NCBI GenBank assembly: GCA_050249835.1
Contig: JBFWPT010000010.1
Location: 1 to 64,000 of the forward strand
Source: Miltoncostaea sp050249835
GTDB lineage: Bacteria > Actinomycetota > Thermoleophilia > Miltoncostaeales > Miltoncostaeaceae
Direction: 5' to 3'
Length of the DNA stretch: 64,000 bases
Position numbers and translations under genes: made by a program. Shown here in pieces: positions 1 through 8,849 of the stretch (position 1 is the stretch's first letter; each line of letters begins with the position of its first letter). The notes beneath the pieces were generated by a model that worked only from the letters and a program-made list of their open reading frames with translations, made no database searches and was not told where the DNA came from.

Positions 1-971
1 ACGTCCGCGGGCCGGTCACCTTCGCCCACGGCGCGATCGAGGACTTCATCGTCGCCCGCTCCGACGGCACGCCCACCTACAACCTGGCCGCCGCGGTCGA
101 CGACATGGAGATGGGCATCACCCACGTGGTGCGCGGCGAGGACCACATCTCCAACACGCCGAAGCAGATGATGGTCATCAGGGCCCTCGGCGCCGAGACG
201 CCGGCCTACGCCCACATCCCGCTCATCCTGGGCGAGGACAAGAAGCGCCTCTCCAAGCGGCACGGCGCCGCGTCGGTGGAGGACCTGGAGGACGCGGGCT
301 TCCTCCCGGCGGCCACGATCAACGCGCTGGCGCTGCTCGGCTGGAGCTTCGACGACAAGACCACGATGTTCACGGTCGCCGAGCTCGTGGAGAAGTTCTC
401 GATCGCGCGGGTGTCGAAGAGCCCGGCCGTCTTCGACATGCAGAAGCTGAAGGTCATCAACGGCCGCCACCTGCGCCTCATGTCCGCCGCCGACTACGAG
501 GAGGCCCTCGTCGGCTGGCTCCGCGCGTCGGGCTACCTCGACGGCAAGGGCCCGGGCGCGGAGGCCCTGGTGCGCGCGAGCGCCCCCCTCGTGAAGCGGA
601 AGATCGGCACCTTCGCCGAGTACGACGACCTCGCCGGCTGGCTCTTCACCGACCTCGAGATGGAGGAGGAGGCCTGGGGCGTCCTCACCCGCGACGTGAA
701 GCACTCGATCCAGGTCATCGGGGGCGGGCTCGGGCGGCTGGAGCAGCTCCCGGAGTGGACGGCGGAGGCGATCAAGGACGCCCTCCAGGACCAGCTCCAC
801 ATCATGGGCGAGGCCGCGCGCGACTTCCTGGAGCCGCAGCGCATCGCCATCACGGGCCGCACGGTCTCCACCGGCACCTACGAGAGCCTCGCGCTGCTCG
901 GGCGGGAGGAGTCCTTCGCCCGCTACCGCACGACGCTCGGGCGCCTGGCCGAGCAGTGGGCGACGGCGTGA
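1..971 (+). CDS. gltX: glutamyl-tRNA synthetase, 3' part
   Basis: Charges tRNA-Glu with glutamate in the cytoplasm. The gene enters from the left edge in the frame that has a codon at position 3, so only about the last 322 residues are present (the family is usually about 470-490). Visible are the catalytic-domain stretch THVVRGEDHISNTPKQ and the class I KMSKS-type loop KRLSKRHG, followed by the helical anticodon-binding region. The stop codon TGA overlaps the GTG start of the next gene, so the downstream genes may be co-transcribed with it. The start codon lies outside the window. Identification is secure. Confidence 0.97.
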   Translation, partial: VRGPVTFAHGAIEDFIVARSDGTPTYNLAAAVDDMEMGITHVVRGEDHISNTPKQMMVIRALGAETPAYAHIPLILGEDKKRLSKRHGAASVEDLEDAGFLPAATINALALLGWSFDDKTTMFTVAELVEKFSIARVSKSPAVFDMQKLKVINGRHLRLMSAADYEEALVGWLRASGYLDGKGPGAEALVRASAPLVKRKIGTFAEYDDLAGWLFTDLEMEEEAWGVLTRDVKHSIQVIGGGLGRLEQLPEWTAEAIKDALQDQLHIMGEAARDFLEPQRIAITGRTVSTGTYESLALLGREESFARYRTTLGRLAEQWATA

Positions 972-1459
972 ACCTCGGCCCCGGCACCTACCGGCAGCTC
1001 ATGATCACGGCGGCGTGGCTGTTCGGGATCTTCCTGGTCGTGGCTTTCGTCTTCCGGCGGGTCGACGGCTCCCAGGAGACGCTGTCGGTGATCGCCGGCG
1101 TCACGGCGTGGGTGTTCCTCGTCGCGGCCGCGGTCATCCTGGTGCGCGGCTGGCGCCGCCGCGGCGGCGACGCGACGACGGTGGCCGCGCGGTACGTGGG
1201 CGCGCACCCGGCCGTCGAGCGGGCCGTCGGGTCGCCCTTGCAGGTGGGCGAGCCCGAGCACGAGGGCGGCGGTCACGACGGCGCGGCCCAGCTCAACGTG
1301 ATGGTCCCGGTTTCGGGCCCCGCCGACGAGGGGCACGTGGACCTCGTGATGGCGCGGTTCGCGCACGAGTGGGAGGTGCTGTCGGCGACGCTCGTCGTGG
1401 ACGGCGACAGGGTGCCCCTGGCGGGCGGCATCGGCGAGGGCGCCGCGGACGACGAGTAG
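968..1459 (+). CDS. small membrane protein, Coa1-like
   Basis: A 163-residue protein starting at a GTG that overlaps the gltX stop. Two hydrophobic segments (about residues 12-28 and 38-57) are followed by a basic stretch and a soluble domain with ARYVGAHPAVERAVGSPL. The layout of a membrane anchor plus a small alpha/beta domain resembles the Coa1/Tim21-type cytochrome oxidase assembly domain. That assignment rests on pattern only. It lies 18 nt before the encapsulated ferritin gene and probably shares its transcript, so a membrane or redox link to the nanocompartment is possible but unproven. It may equally be an unrelated hypothetical protein. Confidence 0.6.
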   Translation: MNLGPGTYRQLMITAAWLFGIFLVVAFVFRRVDGSQETLSVIAGVTAWVFLVAAAVILVRGWRRRGGDATTVAARYVGAHPAVERAVGSPLQVGEPEHEGGGHDGAAQLNVMVPVSGPADEGHVDLVMARFAHEWEVLSATLVVDGDRVPLAGGIGEGAADDE

Positions 1460-1477
1460 GCCCGGAGGAGGGACGGC

Positions 1478-1870
1478 GTGGCGGATTCGAGCATGGGGCT
1501 CCACGAGGCGCGGGAGGACATCCAGCCCGCCACCCTCGACCGGCACCGGGCGATCGTCTCGCTCATGGAGGAGCTCGAGGCGATGGACTGGTACGACCAG
1601 CGCGTCGACGCCACCCGCGATCCCGAGCTGAAGGAGATCCTCGCCCACAACCGGGCCGAGGAGACCGAGCACGCGGCGATGAGCCTGGAGTGGCTGCGCC
1701 GCCACGACCCGGCGCTCGACGAGCACCTGCGGACCTACCTCTTCGTGGAGGGCTCGATCCTGGCCGCCGAGGAGGCCGCGGAGGGCCACGGCGAGGGGGG
1801 CGGCGAGGGCGCGCCGGCGGGCGACGGGTCGCTGGGCATCGGGGACCTGCGCGGGACGGTGGGGTCGTGA
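1478..1870 (+). CDS. encapsulated ferritin-like protein (EncFtn cargo)
   Basis: Ferroxidase cargo that oxidises Fe2+ and passes it into an encapsulin shell. It has 130 residues and a GTG start preceded by a strong GGAGGAGGGA ribosome site. The EncFtn metal and channel residues are all present at the positions known from the Rhodospirillum protein: E31, E32, E34, W38, Y39, E61, E62 and H65 (motifs MEELEAMDWY and AEETEH). A Gly/Glu/Ala linker from about residue 97 leads to the encapsulin-targeting peptide GSLGIGDLRG (about residues 117-126). The stop overlaps the shell gene start, which implies coupled translation of cargo and shell. Confidence 0.95.
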   Translation: MADSSMGLHEAREDIQPATLDRHRAIVSLMEELEAMDWYDQRVDATRDPELKEILAHNRAEETEHAAMSLEWLRRHDPALDEHLRTYLFVEGSILAAEEAAEGHGEGGGEGAPAGDGSLGIGDLRGTVGS

Positions 1871-2712
1871 ACCACCTCCACCGCGAGCTCGCGCCCATCG
1901 ACGAGGCCGCCTGGGGGGAGATCCAGGCCGAGGCCACCCGCGCGCTGAGCCACTTCCTCACGGCCCGCAAGCTGGTCGACTTCGACGGCCCGCACGGCTG
2001 GGACCGCCAGGCCCTCGGCCTCGGGCGCGTCGCCCGCATCGAGGACGGCGGTCCGGCGGAGGGCGTCGAGGGACGGCTGCGCCTGGTGCAGCCGCTCGTG
2101 GAGCTGCGGACCCCGTTCACGCTCGACCGGGACGAGGTCGACTCGGTCGCCCGGGGCGCCCCGGACGCCGACTGGGACCCGGTGGTGGACGCCGCCCGGA
2201 AGGCCGCGCTGGCCGAGGACTCGCTGGTGTTCGGCGGGTACGCCGCCGCGGGGGTCCGGGGGATCGTCGAGACCTCCACCCACGACCCGGTCGAGATCAC
2301 CGGCGACTACGAGGGCTACCCGACCTACGTGGCGACCGCCGTGGAGCGCCTCAAGCGCGCCGGCGTCGCGGGCCCCTACGCCATCGCGCTCGGCCCGCGC
2401 TGCTACGCCGGCGTCATCGAGACGACCCAGCACGGCGGCTACCCGGTGCTGCAGCACCTGCGCCTCATCGCCGAGGGGCCCGTGCTCTGGGCGCCGGCCG
2501 TCGAGGGCGCCGTGGTGATGAGCCTGCGCGGTGGCGACTTCGAGCTCGTGGTGGGGCAAGACCTCTCGATCGGCTACCTCTCCCACGACGCGGCCACCGT
2601 GACCCTCTACCTGGAGGAGAGCATCACGTTCCGCGCCCCCGGCCCGGAGGCCGCGATCGCGCTGCGCTATCCGGCGTCGAAGCCCACCCGGAGGGGCACC
2701 CGCAAGCGCTAG
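1867..2712 (+). CDS. encapsulin shell protein
   Basis: HK97-fold shell protein (linocin M18 / encapsulin family) that assembles into an icosahedral compartment. It has 281 residues, within the usual 265-285. The GTG start at 1867 overlaps the ferritin stop by 4 nt. The typical N-terminus (HLHRELAPIDEAAWGEI, then ARKLVDFDGPHGW) is what binds the cargo peptide. Later landmarks are GDYEGYPTY and the C-terminal QDLSIGYLSHDA with LYLEES. It ends in a basic tail, KPTRRGTRKR. With the preceding gene it forms a complete two-gene iron-storage encapsulin. Confidence 0.96.
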   Translation: MNHLHRELAPIDEAAWGEIQAEATRALSHFLTARKLVDFDGPHGWDRQALGLGRVARIEDGGPAEGVEGRLRLVQPLVELRTPFTLDRDEVDSVARGAPDADWDPVVDAARKAALAEDSLVFGGYAAAGVRGIVETSTHDPVEITGDYEGYPTYVATAVERLKRAGVAGPYAIALGPRCYAGVIETTQHGGYPVLQHLRLIAEGPVLWAPAVEGAVVMSLRGGDFELVVGQDLSIGYLSHDAATVTLYLEESITFRAPGPEAAIALRYPASKPTRRGTRKR

Positions 2713-2740
2713 CGAGACGACGCGCTAACATCCGCGCGTC

Positions 2741-2850
2741 CGCAGGGGAGTATCCCGCGACGGCGCCCTCGTCAGTACGGCCGTGACCGGCCCGGGGGCG
2801 CCGGCCACGGCCGTCGCGCCGGGGTGGGAGAGACCTTCGGCGCCCGGCCC
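2741..2850 (+). promoter_or_regulatory. yybP-ykoY family (Mn2+) riboswitch
   Basis: The leader of the TerC gene carries both conserved internal-loop signatures of this family: GGGGAGTA at 2745-2752 and GAGACCTTCGGC at 2830-2841. They are joined by GC-rich arms (GTCAGTACGGCCGTGAC and CCGGGGGCGCCGG). A TAACAT hexamer at 2726-2731 is a plausible -10 just upstream. In the known family Mn2+ joins the two loops and switches on exporters such as Alx/TerC and MntP. The match is by sequence; the fold was not computed. Confidence 0.85.
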
Positions 2851-2873
2851 GTCCGCGTCGAGGAGAACACCCT

Positions 2874-3854
2874 TTGGAACCGCCCCTCTGGGCATGGATC
2901 GCGCTCATCGCCGCCGTCCCCGTGCTGGCGACCATCGACCTGCTGGTCTTCGGGCGCGGCAACCGGGCCGTCCCGGTCAAGACGGCGGCGATCTGGAGCG
3001 TCTGCTGGATCGCCCTCGGCCTGTCGTTCGCCGGGATCATGGGAGCCACCCAGGGCGGCACCGCCGCCGGGGAGTACCTCTCCGGCTACCTGATCGAGTG
3101 GTCGCTCTCGATCGACAACCTCTTCGTCTTCGCGGTCATCTTCGCCTACTTCGCGGTGCCGGCGGAGGTGCAGCCGCGGGTGCTGCTGCTGGGGGTGCTC
3201 GGGGCGCTGGTGTTCCGCGGCATCTTCATCGCGATCGGCGCCGTGGCCCTCGGCGCGGCCCACTGGGTCATCTACATCTTCGGCGCGTTCCTGGTGTTCA
3301 CGGCCTACCGGCTCGCGCGCTCCACCGGCGAGCACGTCGACCCGAGCAAGAACAAGCTGCTGCTGCTGGTGAACCGCTTCGTGCCGAGCACCCACGAGTA
3401 CCACGGCAACCGGGTGTTCATCCACGAGGCCGGACGGCGCCTCGCCACCCCGGTGTTCGCGGTGCTGCTGGTCGTCGCGAGCACCGACGTGGTGTTCGCG
3501 ATCGACTCGATCCCCGCGATCTTCGCGGTCACCGACGAGGCGTTCATCGTGCTCGCCGCCAACGTGTTCGCCCTCATGGGCCTGCGGGCCATGTACTTCG
3601 TGATCGTCGGGATGCTGACCCGGTTCCGCTACCTCAACTACGGCCTGGCGATCGTGCTCGGGCTGGTGGGCGTGAAGATGCTCCTCAGCGACGTCTGGCA
3701 CCCGCCCGTCTACATCACGCTCGGCGCCGTCGTCGTGGTGCTGGGGACCTCGGTGCTCGCGTCCCTCTGGGCCACCCGCAACGACCCGCCGGCGGACCCC
3801 GACGCCCTCCTCGCCGGCCACGACGCCCCCGAGGGGGTCCGCCCGGCGGGCTGA
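2874..3854 (+). CDS. TerC/Alx family integral membrane exporter
   Basis: A 326-residue protein with about nine hydrophobic segments. The TerC family conserved regions SLSIDNLFVFAVIF (around residue 79) and VASTDVVFAIDSIPAIFAVT (around residue 202) contain the Asp residues thought to bind metal. Known members export Mn2+, or metalate exported proteins, in the cytoplasmic membrane. The start is TTG at 2874, chosen because GAGGAGA sits 7 nt upstream and the protein then begins MEPPLWAW as in relatives. The Mn2+ riboswitch in its leader predicts induction by manganese. Confidence 0.93.
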   Translation: MEPPLWAWIALIAAVPVLATIDLLVFGRGNRAVPVKTAAIWSVCWIALGLSFAGIMGATQGGTAAGEYLSGYLIEWSLSIDNLFVFAVIFAYFAVPAEVQPRVLLLGVLGALVFRGIFIAIGAVALGAAHWVIYIFGAFLVFTAYRLARSTGEHVDPSKNKLLLLVNRFVPSTHEYHGNRVFIHEAGRRLATPVFAVLLVVASTDVVFAIDSIPAIFAVTDEAFIVLAANVFALMGLRAMYFVIVGMLTRFRYLNYGLAIVLGLVGVKMLLSDVWHPPVYITLGAVVVVLGTSVLASLWATRNDPPADPDALLAGHDAPEGVRPAG

Positions 3855-3913
3855 TCCGCCCGATCCGCGCGGATGGGTGGTGCGCGGCCCCCCATGTGTG
3901 GGAGGGTCGCGCC

Positions 3914-5437
3914 GTGAGACGCCTCGCCACCCTGGCGGCCGCCCTCGCGGTGGTCATGGTCGCCGCCCCGGCCGCCCTCGGCGCGGGCTGGGCCAAGGTG
4001 TCGGGCGACGACGTCAGCGGCATCGACCAGGCGGCCCTCGTCGTCAACGGCGGGCGCGTGGTGGCCGCCTGGCCCAGCGGGTCGGGCAGCGACCTCGCGG
4101 GCGCGGTCGCCTTCCGCGGCTGGGCGCCCACGCCGGCGGCCTCGCTGGCCGGCGCCGGGCCTACCGCGACGGCGGCCGGCGGGTACACCAACATCTCGGC
4201 GCGGCCGGGGCTGATCGTGGCGCCCACCGGGCTCCACGTCATCACGAGCGGCGTCATCGCCGGGCAGTCGCGCACGTACCAGACCCCGCCGCTCACCGAG
4301 GGCGCGCCGGGCGGCCCCGCGACGCAGATCGCCGACCAGCTCACCGGTCCCATCGACGCGGTCGCCCTCTCCGGCGGGGGCGTGATCGTCGCCAACATGA
4401 TGAACGGCTCCGTCCGGACCTTCCGTGACTCCACGCCCGGCGAGGGCTTCGAGATCCAGGAGCTCCTGGGCGGGCCGGCGGGCTACAACCCGGCGGTGGG
4501 GCAGGACGGCACGGGCCGCGTGTGGCTGGCGTGGTACTCCAACGCCAGCGGCAACATCGGCATCTTCATGCTCCAGATCGACCCGGCCACGGGCGCGCCG
4601 GTGGGCGCCCCGGCCCTCGTGCCGCAGAGCCAGTCGCCCGCCAACAACGGCTTCCACCTGGCGCTCGCCTGCAGCGCCTCCGCCTGCCGCATCGTCTACG
4701 GCGCCCAGGCCGCCCCGACGGCGCCGCTGCGGCTGGCCTCCTGGGCTCCGGGCGAGGCCGCGCCGACGAACATCGGCGGCGCGCGGAACCTGAGCCTGGG
4801 GCTCCCGCTGACCGCGGCGTACCGGGCGGACGGGCGCCTGTGGGTCGCGTGGTACGACCTCGGCACCACCCGCGGCTTCTACGCCGCCAAGCTCGGCAAC
4901 GCGCGGGGCGCGGGCGGCACCGTGCAGGATCTCGGCCGGCCCGCGGGCGCGGCGTTCGTGGACGACCGCAACCTCGACTCGGTGGTGGTCGGCACGGACC
5001 TCGTCCTGGCCGGGACGGTCGTGACGACTGCTCCGCGCGCCTCGCTCTGGACCACCTACGTCCAGGACCCCGCGACGATCATCGAGAACCCGCGCACCAT
5101 CCGGAACGGGCCGGCGACGATCACCGCGCCGCGGCGGATCTCGATCGGGAAGCTGCGGAGGTCCAAGTGCGTGAACGTGAAGGTCGCGGTCACCGAGCCG
5201 GCGCGCGTGCTGGTCCAGATCTACTCCGGCCCGAAGAGCCGGCGCCTGTTCGGCCAGCGCATCGTCGCGTTCACGGCCCCCGGGACGAAGTACGTCTGCG
5301 TGCGCGTCCCGTTCCGGGCGAAGACGTTCAACCCGCGGGCCCCCGCCGGCATCCTCGTGGCGGTCCGCAAGGGCAACGCCCGCGGCAACCAGGGGCCGCC
5401 CGCCCGGGTCGTGACCCGGGGCGTCCGCTTCTTCTAG
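3914..5437 (+). CDS. secreted hypothetical protein
   Basis: A 507-residue exported protein of unknown function. GTG start at 3914 with GGAGGG 8 nt upstream. The N-terminus MRRLATLAAALAVVMVAAPA is a signal peptide with likely cleavage near ALGAG. The body contains repeated short beta-rich units with Trp and Gly (for example GRVWLAWYSNASG and GRLWVAWYDLG), suggesting a beta-propeller-like fold of WD40/sialidase style. The last about 120 residues form a separate beta domain with two cysteines (SKCVNVKV and KYVCVRV). It converges on the methyltransferase gene with 6 nt between stops. Confidence 0.85.
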   Translation: MRRLATLAAALAVVMVAAPAALGAGWAKVSGDDVSGIDQAALVVNGGRVVAAWPSGSGSDLAGAVAFRGWAPTPAASLAGAGPTATAAGGYTNISARPGLIVAPTGLHVITSGVIAGQSRTYQTPPLTEGAPGGPATQIADQLTGPIDAVALSGGGVIVANMMNGSVRTFRDSTPGEGFEIQELLGGPAGYNPAVGQDGTGRVWLAWYSNASGNIGIFMLQIDPATGAPVGAPALVPQSQSPANNGFHLALACSASACRIVYGAQAAPTAPLRLASWAPGEAAPTNIGGARNLSLGLPLTAAYRADGRLWVAWYDLGTTRGFYAAKLGNARGAGGTVQDLGRPAGAAFVDDRNLDSVVVGTDLVLAGTVVTTAPRASLWTTYVQDPATIIENPRTIRNGPATITAPRRISIGKLRRSKCVNVKVAVTEPARVLVQIYSGPKSRRLFGQRIVAFTAPGTKYVCVRVPFRAKTFNPRAPAGILVAVRKGNARGNQGPPARVVTRGVRFF

Positions 5438-5443
5438 TCCGCG

Positions 5444-6319
5444 CTACCCGCCCGGGGCGACGGCGCTGACGACCCAGACCGACGCGCGCGACCAGACCTC
5501 GCCGTCGTCGCGCACCAGGTCCGCGTAGGCCTCGCGCAGCTCGGCCTCGAGGACGGGGCGCAGGGCCTCCGCCTGGGCCCCGGCGAGACGGATGAGCTCC
5601 CCGGCCGGCCCGAGGGCCATGACCACGGCCAGGGCCTGGTCGAGCGTCGCCCCCATGCGGTAGTCGAAGTCGAACCGGCGGGCGTCGATCCGCTCGAAGC
5701 CGGCGTAGGTGACGATGTCCGTGGTGGTGTCGGCGTCGGCCATCGAGAACGGCCCCGGCCCGCAGGTGGGCTGGTCGGTCTCCTCGGGCCGCTCCAGGTG
5801 CCGCTTCACCACCAGCTCGCCGCGGTGGAGCCAGTCGTTGTCGAGCTTGCGGCGCCAGACCACCATGCACAGGCGGCCGCCCGGCTTCAGGGAGCGGCGC
5901 ACGTTGCGCAGCGCCGCCACCGGGCTCGCGAAGAACATGGTGCCGAAGCGCGAGAATGCGAGGTCGTAGCCCTCGCCCATGTCGGCCACCTGCACGTCGC
6001 CGACCTCGTACGCGGCGTTCGCGACGCCGGCCTCCCGGGCCTCGTCGCGCGCCTGCTCGATGAACCCCTCACCCGCGTCGATGCCGGTCACCGAGCCGTC
6101 CGGGCCGACGAGCCCGGCGAGCTGGCGCGTCGTCTCCCCGAGGCCGCACCCCACGTCGAGCACGCGCTCCCCCGGCGCCGGCCGGCAGATGGCGAAGGCC
6201 TCGTCGGAGACCGGCTGGATCGACACGGCCAGCACCTCGCGGTGCTCCACCCAGCGCTCGAACAGGACCCCGCTCCAGGCCTCGACGGCCTCGGCGTTGG
6301 TCGGCGCGATCAGGTCCAT
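5444..6319 (-). CDS. class I SAM-dependent methyltransferase
   Basis: A Rossmann-fold methyltransferase of UbiE/Methyltransf_11 type. Motif I VLDVGCGLGETT binds SAM. Motif II is VTGIDAGEGFIEQAR, then GDVQVADMGEGYDLAFSRFG and a LKPGGRLCMVVW motif. The start at 6319 (MDLIAPTNAEAVEAW) is preferred over an ATG 48 nt upstream because AAGGGGA lies at the right distance. Substrate is unknown. It lies 75 nt downstream of the GH26 gene on the same strand and may share its transcript. Acceptor families with this layout include quinones and small aromatic or lipid molecules. Confidence 0.88.
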   Translation of the reverse strand: MDLIAPTNAEAVEAWSGVLFERWVEHREVLAVSIQPVSDEAFAICRPAPGERVLDVGCGLGETTRQLAGLVGPDGSVTGIDAGEGFIEQARDEAREAGVANAAYEVGDVQVADMGEGYDLAFSRFGTMFFASPVAALRNVRRSLKPGGRLCMVVWRRKLDNDWLHRGELVVKRHLERPEETDQPTCGPGPFSMADADTTTDIVTYAGFERIDARRFDFDYRMGATLDQALAVVMALGPAGELIRLAGAQAEALRPVLEAELREAYADLVRDDGEVWSRASVWVVSAVAPGG

Positions 6320-6394
6320 GGCCACGTCCCCTTCGTCGCGGCCCTCCATGTTCTCACGCCCCCGCACCGCCGGGCCAGCGCCCGGACCCTGCGT

Positions 6395-7594
6395 CTACCC
6401 GACGACCTCGAAGCGAGGCTCCTGCAGCCAGCGCGTCCCGAGGGCCCCCGGCTGCGAGAGCGCCCCGGCGCGCTGGCCGGTGAGGGTGAAGTCGAGGCCG
6501 GCGCCGTCGATGTCGTCGTACCAGAGCACCGCCCGCAGCCTCGGGTAGCCCGCACGGAGGCGCTGGAACGTCTGGCGGATCCACACCCGCGCGTTGCCGC
6601 CGATGTCGGTCGTGCCGATCTCGGAGATCATGATCGGCTTGTCGAACGCGGTGAGCGCCTCGTAGGTGTCGCGGTAGAGCGGGTCGGCGGTGCGCCAGGA
6701 GCTCCAGGAGTAGGCGTAGCCCCAGTTGAAGCCGCTGGTGGAGACCCAGTCGACGAACCGGCCGCCGGGGTAGTAGGCGGCGATGTCGTGGTCCTCGCCC
6801 TCGATGCGCTCGAGGTTGTTGATCGACCACACCCAGCTCACGTTGTCCGCGCCGGCCTTGGCGAAGACGCGGTGCACGTGGCGCCACGCGGCGACGTAGT
6901 CGGCCGGGGTGTTGCCGTTCGTGTGGACGCCCCACGGGTACCAGCTGCCGTTCATCTCGTGCATCAGGCGGATGAGCACCGGCTGGCCGTAGGCCGCGAC
7001 GTCCCGCGCCCAGGCCCGGACATAGGCGTCGTGGTCGCCGGCGGCGATGCGGGCGAGGGAGATGCCCGGCTGGATGGGCGTGTGCCGCTCGCCGAGCGGG
7101 GCGCTCCACGGCTCCCAGGTGATCATCGGGACCGCCCCGGCGCGGGCGACCCGGCGGGCCCACTCGGGGCGGAAGCGCCGCTCGCCGCTCAGCCACTGCT
7201 GGTACCAGTTGACGATGGCCGGCGCGACGCCGTTGGCGCGCTCCCAGCGGCGGACGGCGCCGTCCTCGCTCACGAGCTCGTGGTTCGAGACGCCCAGGTA
7301 CACGCCGCGGGCCGGCGGGACGAGCTTGTGCCGGGGCTCCTCCTCGTCGCGCTCCGGGTCGGGGACCGGCGTCGTGAGCGTGTCGGTGGTGACGGCGGGG
7401 GTGATGGCGGCGCCCGCCTCCGGCGAGGCCCGCTCCGTGATGAACGGCACCGCCAGCACGGCGCCGACGACCGCCGCGATCACGATCGCGAGGCCGCCGC
7501 CGAGCAGGCGTCTGCGCCAGGGGGAGCGTCCCACGCCGTCGGGATCGGCACGCGGCGCATCCCGGTTGAGCGACGTGGACTGTGAGCTTTCCAT
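6395..7594 (-). CDS. GH26-like mannanase, membrane-anchored or secreted
   Basis: A 399-residue glycoside hydrolase. A cytoplasmic basic N-terminus is followed by one hydrophobic segment (about residues 30-51), then a low-complexity linker and the catalytic domain. The sequence RLMHEMNGSWYPWG (Glu near 212) fits the acid/base motif and MISEIGTTDIGG (Glu near 325) the nucleophile of clan GH-A family 26. The family cleaves beta-1,4-mannan or mixed beta-glucans. Its position head to head with the GH6 gene and next to a BcsA-like synthase suggests trimming or release of a self-made extracellular polysaccharide rather than plant mannan use. Confidence 0.86.
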   Translation of the reverse strand: MESSQSTSLNRDAPRADPDGVGRSPWRRRLLGGGLAIVIAAVVGAVLAVPFITERASPEAGAAITPAVTTDTLTTPVPDPERDEEEPRHKLVPPARGVYLGVSNHELVSEDGAVRRWERANGVAPAIVNWYQQWLSGERRFRPEWARRVARAGAVPMITWEPWSAPLGERHTPIQPGISLARIAAGDHDAYVRAWARDVAAYGQPVLIRLMHEMNGSWYPWGVHTNGNTPADYVAAWRHVHRVFAKAGADNVSWVWSINNLERIEGEDHDIAAYYPGGRFVDWVSTSGFNWGYAYSWSSWRTADPLYRDTYEALTAFDKPIMISEIGTTDIGGNARVWIRQTFQRLRAGYPRLRAVLWYDDIDGAGLDFTLTGQRAGALSQPGALGTRWLQEPRFEVVG

Positions 7595-7650
7595 AGGCTT
7601 GAGTCGTCGCGCGTGGTGCCGATAGAGGCGCCAGGTGCGCTCCGAGCCCG

Positions 7651-8754
7651 ATGCCCACTCCGCCCCGCCAGCGTCCCCTGCGGCGCCTCGCCCCGCTGTG
7701 CGGCCTGCTCGCCGCGGCCCTGACGGCGCTGCTGGCGTGCCTCACTGCCTCCGCGGGTGCCGCGCCTGCGGCCGCTGCGACGGCGTCCGAGACGGCGCGG
7801 CAGGGCGCGGTGACCGGGGGTGCGGGCGTGCGCGTCGTCCGTAGGAGCCGGGCCGCGGCGCGGGCCGTGAACCCGCTCGCGCGACGGGCCCTCTACCTCG
7901 AGCCGACGGGCTTCGCCGCCCGCCAGGCGGACGCGTGGCAGGGCTCGCGGCCCGGCGACGCGGACCTCGTGCGCTGGATCGCGGGCCAGCCCCAGGGGCT
8001 CTGGCTCGGCGAGTGGCACCGCGACGTCCGGGCGGTGGTGGCGCGGCGGATGCGCGCGGCGCGCGCCGGCGGCACCGTCCCGGTACTCGTCATCTACAAC
8101 ATCCCCGACCGCGACTGCGGCCAGCACTCGGGCGGCGGCGCCCCCGACGGCCCGGCCTACCTGCGGTGGATCGAGCGGGTGGCGGCCGGCATCGGGCCGG
8201 GTCCCGCCACGGTCGTGCTGGAGCCGGACGCGCTGGCGGGGCTCGCCTGCCTGCCCCGGCGGGCCCGCGCCGAGCGCACCGCGCTCATGGCCGCCGCGGT
8301 CGACCTGCTCACCCGCGGCGGCGGCACCGCCGTCTACATCGACGCGGGCAACCCGGGCTGGGTCTCGGCGCGGGCGATGGCCCGCCGCCTGCGCGCGGCC
8401 GGCGTCACCCGCGCCCGCGGGTTCGCCCTCAACGTGTCGTCGTTCGAGACGACCGCGCGCGTCGCCCGGTACGGGCGGGCGGTGTCGCGCCGCACGGGCC
8501 GCAGCCACTTCGTGGTGGACACGAGCCGCAACGGCAACGGGCCGGACCCCTCGGGGGCGTGGTGCAACCCGCCGGGCCGCGCCCTGGGCGCCGCGCCCAC
8601 CACCGACACGGGCGACCCGCTCATCGACGCGTTCCTGTGGGTGAAGCGCCCCGGTGAGTCGGACGGCACCTGCAACGGCGGCCCGCCGGCCGGCACCTGG
8701 TGGCCGGAGTACGCGCTCGACCTGGCGCGCCGCGCCCAGATCGCCGGGCACTGA
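7651..8754 (+). CDS. GH6 family endoglucanase (secreted)
   Basis: A cellulase-type glycoside hydrolase of family 6 that cleaves beta-1,4-glucan by inversion. The 367 residues start with a signal peptide (about residues 10-38). Family landmarks appear in order: VIYNIPDRDC (near 148), VLEPDALAGL (near 188), the tail-end strand DTSRNGNGP (near 290), WCNPPGRALG (near 303) and WVKRPGESDG (near 330). The Asp of RDC fits the catalytic acid and the Asp of the last motif the base region. Bacteria that make cellulose often carry a cellulase beside the synthase, which matches the bcsA-like gene 95 nt downstream. Confidence 0.93.
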   Translation: MPTPPRQRPLRRLAPLCGLLAAALTALLACLTASAGAAPAAAATASETARQGAVTGGAGVRVVRRSRAAARAVNPLARRALYLEPTGFAARQADAWQGSRPGDADLVRWIAGQPQGLWLGEWHRDVRAVVARRMRAARAGGTVPVLVIYNIPDRDCGQHSGGGAPDGPAYLRWIERVAAGIGPGPATVVLEPDALAGLACLPRRARAERTALMAAAVDLLTRGGGTAVYIDAGNPGWVSARAMARRLRAAGVTRARGFALNVSSFETTARVARYGRAVSRRTGRSHFVVDTSRNGNGPDPSGAWCNPPGRALGAAPTTDTGDPLIDAFLWVKRPGESDGTCNGGPPAGTWWPEYALDLARRAQIAGH

Positions 8755-8756
8755 GC

Positions 8757-8838
8757 CTGGATCGGCTCCGGCCCGGACCCGCAAGTCGCGGGCCCGGAGG
8801 CCGATGACATAGGCGCGGCCCCCCCGGCGCAACCGGGG
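8757..8838 (+). other. two strong hairpins between GH6 and the bcsA-like gene
   Basis: The 95-nt gap holds a long imperfect hairpin (left arm from about 8760, ATCGGC; right arm ending near 8805, GCCGAT) and a second perfect 7-bp stem CCCCCGG/CCGGGGG with loop CGCAA (8821-8839). The first may end GH6 transcription. The second sits directly before the bcsA start and could influence its translation. No T-run follows either. The consensus of the GEMM c-di-GMP riboswitches was not recognised here. Confidence 0.45.
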
Positions 8839-8849
8839 GACGATCAGGG

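Noticed and set aside
8757..8849. A c-di-GMP (GEMM) riboswitch before the PilZ-bearing synthase
   Set aside because: Hairpins are present but the conserved GEMM core and tetraloop-receptor signatures are not seen; only strong stems can be supported.
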